This document shows, piece after piece, positions 5,714 to 11,686 of a DNA stretch of 11,686 nt. Location of the stretch: contig JASLSL010000136.1 of NCBI GenBank assembly GCA_030743445.1, positions 1-11,686 on the forward strand, in the 5' to 3' direction. The translations under genes were made by a program, and so were the position numbers. The notes beneath the pieces were generated by a model that saw only the letters and a list, made by a program, of their open reading frames with translations, had not been told where the DNA came from and did not search any database. The stretch's first letter is position 1; each line of letters starts with the position of its first letter. The stretch comes from Alphaproteobacteria bacterium. GTDB taxonomy: Bacteria; Pseudomonadota; Alphaproteobacteria; UBA8366.

Positions 5714-7701
5714 TCGCCGGCCTGGCGTAATTCCTCTGCACGAGGCTCCAGCACGATCAGGGTCTGGCGCGAATCGACCTGGTCGCCGACCGCGACCCGA
5801 GCCTCGGCGACGACGCCGTCCGACGCGGCGCGGATTTCGTGCTGTATCTTCATCGCCTCGATGACGACCAGGCACTGGCCCTTCTCGACCGCGTCCCCGG
5901 GCGCCACCGCGACATCGATGACCGTGCCCGCCATCGGCGCCAGTAACGCGCCATCGTCGTCGCCGGCAGCCTCGCCGACCTTGCCCATCGTTGCCTCGTG
6001 GAAAGATGCCATCGCGCCGTCGAAGGCGAGGTGCAATACGTCGTCCTCGTCGAAAACACCATGCGCGGTTTCCTCCGCCCCGTCGCGGCGGAACCGCACT
6101 ATCTCGTTCTCGAACGCCGAAATCTCGAAAGCCGCCGCGAAATCCCCAAGGCGCACCTTGTAAACGCCCTTGGCGAGCTCGACTTCAGCTTGGGCCTCGC
6201 CATCCGGCCAGGCGAGCTTGATCGGCCACCAGGTGCGGCCGGCGCTGCGCCAGCCGTCCCAAAGGCTGACGTCGCGGCGGGAGATCAGCGCCGCCGCGAG
6301 GGCGATGGCCGCGTCGGACAGCCTCGCCTCGCCCAGGGAATCGCCCACGAAGTGGGCCTCCAGGAAGGTTGTTGTCGCCTCGCCCCGGGCGAAAGTCTCG
6401 TCGGCCAGCACCCGGGCGAGGAAGTCCCGGTTGGTCGTGAGGCCGAGTATCACTGTCTCGTCGAGCGCGCCGATCAGACGTTGCCTGGCCTCGTCGCGAT
6501 CTTGTCCAAGGGCGACGATCTTGGCGATCATCGGGTCGTAATAAGGGGTGACCTCGGTCCCGGCTTCGATCCCAGTGTCGATGCGGACGCCATCGCCCAG
6601 GGCCGGCCGCCAGGCGGCGACCCGGCCCGCCTGGGGCGCGAAGCCGGCCGCCGCGTCCTCGGCATAGAGCCGGGCCTCGATCGCGTGGCCGGTCAATCTT
6701 ACGTCGTCCTGGCCGAACGGCAGCGGCGCCCCCTCGGCGATGGCGAGCTGCAGGTCGACGAGATCGACACCCGTCACCATCTCGGTCACTGGATGCTCGA
6801 CCTGGATCCGGGTGTTCATCTCGAGGAAATGGAACGCACCGTCGGCACCGAGCAGAAACTCCACCGTGCCGGCGCCCTCGTAGTCAACCGCGCGGGCCGC
6901 CGCGACCGCCGCCTCGCCGATCGCCCGACGCAAGTCCTCGTCGACCGCGGGGGACGGCGCCTCCTCGATCACCTTCTGGTGGCGGCGCTGGACCGAGCAG
7001 TCGCGCTCGCCGAGATGGACCGTATTGCCATGCCGGTCGGCGAGGACCTGAACCTCGACATGACGAGTGTCGCCAAGCGCACGCTCCAGCAGCAGCCCGC
7101 CGTCGCCGAAGGCGGCCTCGGCCTCGCTGCGGGCGGCGGCGATCGCCGCGGCGAGATCGTCGCCCTCTGTGACCAGCCGCATGCCGCGCCCGCCACCCCC
7201 GGCGCGTGCCTTGACCATCAACGGCAGGCCGATTTCGCGCGCCTTCGCCTCGAGCATGGCCAAATCCTGGTCGTCGCCGTCGTAGCCCGGGATGCAGGGC
7301 ACGCCGGCCGCCGCCATCAGGCGCCGGGCCTCGGATTTGTCGCCCATGCGCCGGATCGCATCCGGCTTCGGCCCGACGAAGACCAGCCCCGCCGCGATGC
7401 AGGCCTCGGCGAAGTCCGCACTCTCGGCGAGGAAGCCGTAGCCCGGATGCACCGCGTCGGCGCCGCTCGATTTGGCGGCATCGACGATGCGTTCGATCGA
7501 AAGATAGGAGTCGGCCGCCGGCGGCGGGCCGATTTCGACCGCCTCGTCCGCCCGCTTGACGTGGAGCGCCGTCGCGTCCGCCTCGCTATGGACCGCGACC
7601 GTGCGATAGCCGCGCCCGCGTGCCGCACGCAGGACGCGGACCGCGATTTCGCCGCGGTTGGCAACCAAGAGCTTGGAGATGCCGGCCACTCGCCCGCTCA
7701 A
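5710..7701 (-). CDS. atuF: Acyl-CoA carboxylase alpha subunit (biotin carboxylase + BCCP), geranyl-/methylcrotonyl-CoA type
   Basis: The protein has 663 residues, the usual size of MccA/AtuF/LiuD alpha subunits. It carboxylates its own biotin with bicarbonate and ATP, then hands the carboxyl group to the beta subunit. The N-terminal biotin carboxylase opens KLLVANRGEIAVRVLRAA (10-27). The ATP-grasp glycine loop is at 166-173 (RAGGGGRG), and the active site EMNTRIQVEHPVTE spans 294-307. The C-terminal biotinyl domain has EAMK with the target Lys618; the next residue is Ile, where Met is usual. The start is a TTG at 7701 whose TTGA overlaps the hydratase stop. A GTG at 7689 is an alternative, and neither has a strong ribosome site, so coupling to the upstream gene is likely. 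It is last in the cluster and follows the hydratase as in atu operons. The geranyl-CoA assignment rests on gene order and neighbours; a methylcrotonyl-CoA carboxylase is the main alternative. Confidence 0.93.
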   Translation of the reverse strand: MSGRVAGISKLLVANRGEIAVRVLRAARGRGYRTVAVHSEADATALHVKRADEAVEIGPPPAADSYLSIERIVDAAKSSGADAVHPGYGFLAESADFAEACIAAGLVFVGPKPDAIRRMGDKSEARRLMAAAGVPCIPGYDGDDQDLAMLEAKAREIGLPLMVKARAGGGGRGMRLVTEGDDLAAAIAAARSEAEAAFGDGGLLLERALGDTRHVEVQVLADRHGNTVHLGERDCSVQRRHQKVIEEAPSPAVDEDLRRAIGEAAVAAARAVDYEGAGTVEFLLGADGAFHFLEMNTRIQVEHPVTEMVTGVDLVDLQLAIAEGAPLPFGQDDVRLTGHAIEARLYAEDAAAGFAPQAGRVAAWRPALGDGVRIDTGIEAGTEVTPYYDPMIAKIVALGQDRDEARQRLIGALDETVILGLTTNRDFLARVLADETFARGEATTTFLEAHFVGDSLGEARLSDAAIALAAALISRRDVSLWDGWRSAGRTWWPIKLAWPDGEAQAEVELAKGVYKVRLGDFAAAFEISAFENEIVRFRRDGAEETAHGVFDEDDVLHLAFDGAMASFHEATMGKVGEAAGDDDGALLAPMAGTVIDVAVAPGDAVEKGQCLVVIEAMKIQHEIRAASDGVVAEARVAVGDQVDSRQTLIVLEPRAEELRQAGE

Positions 7702-8516
7702 TCGCCCATCGTCATCCAGTCGGGCAGGCGTTTTTCGATGAAGGCTTCGTGGCCTTCCTTGCCCTCGCCTTGGTGCATCAGGTCGGCCAGGGTCTCGGCC
7801 GAATACTCGATCATCTCGGTATCGGCCATGCTGCCAACGGTCAGCATGATGCGCTTGGTCGCGGCGTTCGCCTTGGGCCCGCAGCGGTCGATGTTCTTCA
7901 GCACCGCCAGCAGGGTCGCCTCGATTTCAGCCTCGCCGTCGCAGAGGTAGTGGGCGATGCCGTACTCGAAAGCCTTGGCGCCGTCGAACCGCGCCCCGGT
8001 CAGCGCCAGGTGCCGGGCCTGGGTTAGGCCGATACGCTTCACCACATAGGGCGTGATCTGCGCCGGCGCGATGCCGAGCCCGGTTTCCGGCAGGCCGAGG
8101 CGGCAGGATTTCTCGACGATGGTCACGTCCGCGACACAAGCCATGCCCAGGCCGCCGCCCATCGCCGCGCCTTCGACCACCGCGACCACGGTCTGCGGCG
8201 CGGTGTTGATCTTGTGGAACAGCTCGCCGCCGCGCCGGTTGCGGGCGAGCACCGGGTCCTCGCCGGACTTAGTGTCTTCGGCGTCGTCGCGGCGTTCCTT
8301 GATGTCGGCGCCGGCGCAGAAATAGCCGCCGGCCCCGCGCAGGATCACCATCCGGACCTCGAGCCCGGTATCCGCGTGCAGCGCGTCGAAGACCGCGCGC
8401 AGCTCGGCCGACATGACGCTGTTGACCGCGTTGCGCCGCTCGGGCCGGTTCAACGTGACGGTGAGCCGCGAGTCCTCCCGGGCCAACAAAAGTGTCGTGC
8501 AGTCGGGGAAATCCAT
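7698..8516 (-). CDS. atuE: Enoyl-CoA hydratase/isomerase family protein, AtuE-like
   Basis: The protein has 272 residues and a crotonase fold. NRPERRNAV (23-31), the oxyanion-hole segments FCAGADIK (66-73) and MGGGLGMAC (119-127), and GLPETGLGIAPAQI (141-154) are in the right order. Crotonase uses two glutamates: the second (PET) is present as Glu144, while the first, usually in GGGxE, is Gly124. The stretch APAQITPYVVKRIGLTQARH (150-169) resembles isohexenylglutaconyl-CoA hydratase AtuE, from memory of that family. AtuE adds water to the carboxylated product of the AtuC/AtuF enzyme. I chose ATG 8516 because GAGGG lies just upstream. A GTG at 8531 overlaps the dehydrogenase stop as GTGA and would add five residues without a ribosome site of its own. 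The 3' end overlaps the carboxylase start by 4 nt. The hydratase family is certain, the AtuE role probable. Confidence 0.9.
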   Translation of the reverse strand: MDFPDCTTLLLAREDSRLTVTLNRPERRNAVNSVMSAELRAVFDALHADTGLEVRMVILRGAGGYFCAGADIKERRDDAEDTKSGEDPVLARNRRGGELFHKINTAPQTVVAVVEGAAMGGGLGMACVADVTIVEKSCRLGLPETGLGIAPAQITPYVVKRIGLTQARHLALTGARFDGAKAFEYGIAHYLCDGEAEIEATLLAVLKNIDRCGPKANAATKRIMLTVGSMADTEMIEYSAETLADLMHQGEGKEGHEAFIEKRLPDWMTMGD

Positions 8517-8527
8517 GATCGGGACCC

Positions 8528-9712
8528 TCACTCGTTGTGCGGCCAGCCGCGGCGCTTCGGCAAGATGCCCATTTGCTTGCAGATGACCTGCAGCATGACC
8601 TCGTTGGCACCGCCGCCGATCGATGCGACCCGGGTGTCGCGGTAGACCCGGCTGACCCGGTTCTCGGCGAGGAAGCCCTGGCCGCCCCAGAACTGCAGGC
8701 AGGCGCTCGGGATCGTCTGGGTCAGCTGCCCGGTCTTCAGCTTGGCCATCGAGGCGAGCTTGGTCACGTCCTCGCCGGCGACGTATTTCTCGACCGCGCG
8801 ATAGGTCAGCGCGCGGAGCGTCTCGACCTCGGTTTGCATCTCTGCGAGCTTGAAGTGGACCACCTGGTTGTCGAGGATCGATTGGCCGAAGGCCTGGCGC
8901 TGGCGGGTGTACTCAATGGTCTCGTGGATGATGTCCTCGAGGAAGCAGATCGACTTCGCCGACCCCAGCAGCCGTTCCTCCTGGAACTGCTCCATCTGAT
9001 AGATGAAGCCCCGGTTCTCCTCGCCGATGCGGTGACGCTGCGGCACCCGCACCTCGTCGAAATAAAGCCGCGCCGTGTCGGAGGCGTGCATGCCGAGCTT
9101 TTTCAACGGCCCGTCGCGGGTCACGCCCTTGGCGTCGAGCGGCACGACGATCAGCGACTTGTTGTGGTGCGGGCCGTCCTCTTCGGCGGTGTTGCACAGC
9201 ATGCACATCCAATCGGCCTGCATGCCGTTGGTGATAAACATCTTGTTGCCGGAGATCAGGTAGTCGTCGCCGTCCTTCTTGGCGAAGGTCTTGACGCTGG
9301 AGACGTCGGAGCCCGAGCCCTCCTCGGTCACCCCGATGCACCCCACCAGGTCGCCGGCGATCGAGGGGGCGAGCCATTCCCGGCGCAATTCGTCGCTGCC
9401 GTGCTCGGCGAGTGCAGGGGTGCACATGTCGGTCTGCACGCCGATCGCCATGCTGACGGCACCGGCCGCGACGTGTCCCAATTCCTCGGCGAATGCGACC
9501 TCGTAGCTGTAGTCGAGGCCGAGGCCGCCGTACGCCTCGGGCTTGGTGATGCCGAGAAGCCCCGCGTCGCCGAACTTCTTGAACACCTCGTGGGCCGGAA
9601 ACCGGCCCGCCTCCTCCCACTCGTCGCAATACGGATTGACGTGCTCGTCGATCAGCCGGCGCGTGGTCTCGCGCAGTTGCTGGTGTTCGTGGGTGTCGAA
9701 CATGCGTTCCAT
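8528..9712 (-). CDS. atuD: Acyl-CoA dehydrogenase, AtuD-like (citronellyl-CoA dehydrogenase type)
   Basis: The protein has 394 residues, a standard-length flavin acyl-CoA dehydrogenase that puts a 2,3 double bond into an acyl-CoA and passes electrons to ETF. Family signatures include CIGVTEEGSGSD (125-136), ISGNKMFITNGMQADWM (153-169), RQAFGQSILDNQ (272-283) and FWGGQGFLAEN (341-351). The usual catalytic Glu in Y-E-G-T is absent: the place reads SIGGGANE, with Gly367. A Glu is instead found in the QEERL helix (Glu246), as in isovaleryl-CoA dehydrogenase, so branched substrates fit. GVQTDMCTPALAEHGSDELR (91-110) and the spacing resemble Pseudomonas AtuD, from memory. ATG 9712 is used; ATG 9703 (MFDTHEHQ) is a plausible shorter start, and neither has a clear ribosome site. 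It heads the three-gene minus-strand run, divergent from the MFS gene across 164 bp. Isovaleryl-CoA dehydrogenase is the main alternative. Confidence 0.93.
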   Translation of the reverse strand: MERMFDTHEHQQLRETTRRLIDEHVNPYCDEWEEAGRFPAHEVFKKFGDAGLLGITKPEAYGGLGLDYSYEVAFAEELGHVAAGAVSMAIGVQTDMCTPALAEHGSDELRREWLAPSIAGDLVGCIGVTEEGSGSDVSSVKTFAKKDGDDYLISGNKMFITNGMQADWMCMLCNTAEEDGPHHNKSLIVVPLDAKGVTRDGPLKKLGMHASDTARLYFDEVRVPQRHRIGEENRGFIYQMEQFQEERLLGSAKSICFLEDIIHETIEYTRQRQAFGQSILDNQVVHFKLAEMQTEVETLRALTYRAVEKYVAGEDVTKLASMAKLKTGQLTQTIPSACLQFWGGQGFLAENRVSRVYRDTRVASIGGGANEVMLQVICKQMGILPKRRGWPHNE

Positions 9713-9809
9713 CCCGTTCGGTAGAGGGTGTGGCTGAGGCCAAAAGTATTAGCAAAACGCCGATGAATCCATATCCCCGCGCGGAAACGCCGCGATCCGC
9801 TTTTTCCGT

Positions 9810-9839
9810 TTGCAATACCGGGCACGAGCGCTCTTTAGT
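9810..9839 (+). promoter_or_regulatory. Candidate sigma-70-type promoter for the MFS gene
   Basis: TTGCAA (9810-9815) and TTTAGT (9834-9839) lie 18 bp apart and each match the -35/-10 consensus at four of six places. Transcription would begin around 9846, leaving a leader of about 30 nt before the ATG at 9877. The surrounding 9713-9876 gap is more A/T-rich than the genes and must also hold the promoter of the divergent dehydrogenase, for which I found only weak -10-like TAATAC on the minus strand. Confidence 0.3.
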
Positions 9840-9876
9840 GCTGTCCGTACGTCACCGCCGCGACCGTGGATCCCCC

Positions 9877-11202
9877 ATGACCGAGAATGCTACACCGCCA
9901 CGCCCGACCTCGCGCCTTGCGCGACTGCCGTTCTTCTATGGCTGGGTGGTGATTGGGGTTGCGTTCGTCACCATGGGAATCGGGGTCAACACGCGGACTG
10001 CCTTCTCGTTGCTGTACCCGCCGATCCTGGACGAGTTCGGCTGGGAACGCGGCGAGACCGCGGCGATTTTCACCATCGGCTTTGTCGTCACGGCCGCGAT
10101 CACCCCGTTCATAGGCGTGTTGATGGACCGGTTCGGGCCGCGCATGGTGTTGCCGATCGGCGGCGTGCTGAGCGCCGCCGGGATGGGTCTCACGACACTT
10201 GCGACAACGCCGCTGCACTTCTACCTGACGCTCGGCGCGCTGGTCGTCGGCGGCAGCGTGTTCATGAGTTATATCGGCCACTCGATGTTCCTGCCGAACT
10301 GGTTCACCAAGAAGCGCGGTCTCGCGATCGGGATCGCGTTTTCCGGTGTCGGCGTCGGATCGATCATTCTCTTTCCCTGGCTGCAGCACCTGATCGACGA
10401 GGTCGGTTGGCGCGCGGCGTGCCTGGCGATCATGGGCCTGCTGATCGTCCTGGTGCTGCCCTTGAACCTGGTTTTGATCCGCGGTTTCCCGCGCGATATC
10501 GGCCTGACCCCCGCCGGCGGCACGCCGGCGGACGCCGCGAGCGGGGCCGGGGCCGTCGACAACGTCGTCGACCGCGAGTGGGCCGAGACCGACTGGACTC
10601 TCGCCCGGGCGGCGGCGACCGGGCGGTTCTGGTGGGTTTCGCTCGCCTTCCTGACCGGCCTATTCGCCTGGTACGCGGTCCAGGTCCACCAGACCAAGTA
10701 TCTGGTCGATATGGGCTTCGATCCGGCGGAGGCCGCCCTCGCGCTGGGCTTGGTCGGATTGACGGGGATCGTCGGCCAGATCGGACTCGGCCACCTCTCG
10801 GACCGGATCGGCCGGGAATGGGTCTGGACCATCAGCCTCGTCGGCTTCGCCGCCTGTTACCTGCTGCTTTTAGCGCTGAAATCGAACCCCAGTCCGGTCG
10901 TGATGTACGCCATGGTCGCAAGCCAAGGATTGCTCGGCTACGGCCTCGCCTCGCTCTACGGACCGATCCCGGCCGAGCTGTTCCAGGGCCGCAAGTTCGC
11001 GACCATCCTCGGCGCCCTCAGCTTCGCCGCCACGCTCGGTGCCGCCGGCGGTCCCTGGGTGCTCGGCGAAATCCACGACCGGACCGGCAGCTACGACCTC
11101 GGCTTCTGGCTCGCCCTGGCGCTCGCCCTGGTGTCGATCCTGGCGATCTGGATGGCCGCGCCCCGCAAGGTCCGCGCGGTCGCGGGGCGGGTCGGGAAAT
11201 AG
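9877..11202 (+). CDS. MFS transporter, monocarboxylate/oxalate-formate-antiporter-like
   Basis: The protein has 441 residues with about twelve hydrophobic helices, split in two halves by a polar central loop (about 202-250). The MFS motif A occurs in both halves: GVLMDRFGPR (80-89) and GHLSDRIGRE (305-314). FYGWVVIG at the start of helix 1 (20-27) and NWFTKKRGLAIGIAFSG (141-157) resemble OFA/MCT-type carriers of organic acids. ATG 9877 is chosen because residues encoded from the earlier in-frame ATG at 9730 are polar, arginine-rich and unlike the family. The ribosome site before 9877 is weak (GTGGAT). It is the only plus-strand gene inside an otherwise minus-strand catabolic cluster. It is divergent from the dehydrogenase, and its TAG stop directly abuts the stop of the carboxyltransferase gene. 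Uptake of the pathway's acid substrate is a reasonable inference; the sequence does not show the substrate. Confidence 0.9.
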   Translation: MTENATPPRPTSRLARLPFFYGWVVIGVAFVTMGIGVNTRTAFSLLYPPILDEFGWERGETAAIFTIGFVVTAAITPFIGVLMDRFGPRMVLPIGGVLSAAGMGLTTLATTPLHFYLTLGALVVGGSVFMSYIGHSMFLPNWFTKKRGLAIGIAFSGVGVGSIILFPWLQHLIDEVGWRAACLAIMGLLIVLVLPLNLVLIRGFPRDIGLTPAGGTPADAASGAGAVDNVVDREWAETDWTLARAAATGRFWWVSLAFLTGLFAWYAVQVHQTKYLVDMGFDPAEAALALGLVGLTGIVGQIGLGHLSDRIGREWVWTISLVGFAACYLLLLALKSNPSPVVMYAMVASQGLLGYGLASLYGPIPAELFQGRKFATILGALSFAATLGAAGGPWVLGEIHDRTGSYDLGFWLALALALVSILAIWMAAPRKVRAVAGRVGK

Positions 11203-11686
11203 CTACAACCGGGCGACACCGAAGGTATTGGGGTTGAGCGGGCGGGCCCGGCTCTCGCGCGCGATTGAAAGGCACATGGCGAGCACCCGGCGGGTGTCGC
11301 GCGGATCGATCAAGCCGTCGTCCCACAACCGCGCGGTCGCGAACAGCGCCGTCGATTCGGCGTCGAACTGGTCGACGATACCGTCGTACATTTTCTGGAT
11401 CGCCTTCGTATCCGGCTCCTCGCCGCGGCGCTTGGCGACTCCCTCGCGCACCGTCCGCATCGTGCCGGCGGCCTGCTCGCCGCCCATCACCGCGATCCGC
11501 GCGCTCGGCCAGGTGAAGATGAAGTCCGGATCGAAGCCGCGGCCGCACATGCCGTAGTTGCCGGCCCCGAAGGACGCGCCGATATGGAAGGTGATTCGCG
11601 GCACGTGGGCGTTGGCGACCGCCTGGATCATCTTCGAGCCGTGCTTGACGATGCCGCCGGTCTCGGCCTCGGTGCCGACGATGTAG
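11203..11686 (-). CDS. atuC: Acyl-CoA carboxylase beta subunit (carboxyltransferase), C-terminal part only
   Basis: Only the last 160 residues are in the window; the gene enters from the right edge with no start, reading YIVGTEAETGGIVKHGSKM. Carboxyltransferase hallmarks are clear: FGAGNYGMCGRGFDP, which forms part of the acyl-CoA oxyanion site, then FTWPSARIAVMGGEQAA, and the end NPNTFGVARL close to the FGV-x-R terminus of MccB/AtuC proteins. It transfers the carboxyl group from biotin on the alpha subunit to a 2-enoyl-CoA. The alpha-subunit gene lies downstream at 5710-7701, separated by the MFS transporter, the dehydrogenase and the hydratase. Its TAG stop (11203-11205) abuts the MFS stop with no gap. 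The part that would separate geranyl-CoA from methylcrotonyl-CoA specificity is outside the window, so the gene symbol depends on synteny. Confidence 0.9.
   Translation of the reverse strand, partial: YIVGTEAETGGIVKHGSKMIQAVANAHVPRITFHIGASFGAGNYGMCGRGFDPDFIFTWPSARIAVMGGEQAAGTMRTVREGVAKRRGEEPDTKAIQKMYDGIVDQFDAESTALFATARLWDDGLIDPRDTRRVLAMCLSIARESRARPLNPNTFGVARL

Noticed and set aside
5998..7950. 650-codon plus-strand frame opposite the carboxylase alpha subunit
   Set aside because: Antisense shadow; no domain or motif recognisable, while the other strand has biotin carboxylase and biotinyl motifs.
8537..9724. 395-codon plus-strand frame opposite the acyl-CoA dehydrogenase
   Set aside because: Antisense shadow for the same reason; the dehydrogenase reading is unambiguous.
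9781..9795. CGCGG/CCGCG inverted repeat in the MFS-dehydrogenase gap
   Set aside because: Only short all-G/C arms, which are common by chance in this DNA, and no link to a recognisable operator.

Overview
The window is G+C-rich (about two thirds by eye), densely packed bacterial DNA with codon use biased to G/C in third positions. The protein families (a COG4091 oxidoreductase, an OFA/MCT-like MFS carrier, a three-part acyl-CoA carboxylase/dehydrogenase/hydratase set, 4-nt stop/start overlaps) fit a free-living alphaproteobacterium, perhaps of Rhodospirillales type. That placement is inference; there is no rRNA or other marker here. I see no tRNA, rRNA, CRISPR array, insertion sequence or phage gene.

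Layout, left to right. (1) 1-1638, plus strand: the 3' part of a homoserine-dehydrogenase-like oxidoreductase with a C-terminal SAF domain, then a small multidrug resistance (SMR) exporter of the SugE/Gdx branch. (2) 1670-1931: a strong hairpin terminator and a minus-strand cold-shock protein. (3) 2118-4825, minus strand: a translationally coupled pair, an acyl-CoA/AMP ligase with an unusual P-loop followed by a two-hotdog MaoC-like hydratase. (4) 4921-5667, plus strand: an Asp/Glu/hydantoin-racemase-fold protein lacking both expected catalytic cysteines, divergent from the ligase. (5) 5710-11686: a minus-strand cluster read from right to left as carboxyltransferase beta (cut by the window edge), acyl-CoA dehydrogenase, enoyl-CoA hydratase and biotin-carboxylase/BCCP alpha subunit. 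An MFS transporter on the plus strand sits between the first two.

The order of the catabolic genes is that of atuC-atuD-atuE-atuF of the Pseudomonas acyclic terpene (citronellol/geraniol) pathway, not that of the leucine liu cluster (dehydrogenase, carboxyltransferase, hydratase, biotin carboxylase). The dehydrogenase and hydratase also read like AtuD and AtuE. The expected chemistry is dehydrogenation of a 3-methyl-branched acyl-CoA, carboxylation of its gamma-methyl group, then hydration of the resulting glutaconyl-CoA. The MFS carrier could import the carboxylic acid, and the nearby ligase could activate it to a CoA thioester; that link is inferred from proximity only. The real substrate may not be a monoterpenoid.

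The main points worth a second look are the antisense MFS gene splitting the atu-like block, the abutting stop codons at 11202/11203, the cysteine-less racemase homologue, and the ligase/hotdog pair whose catalytic motifs both depart from the textbook versions.
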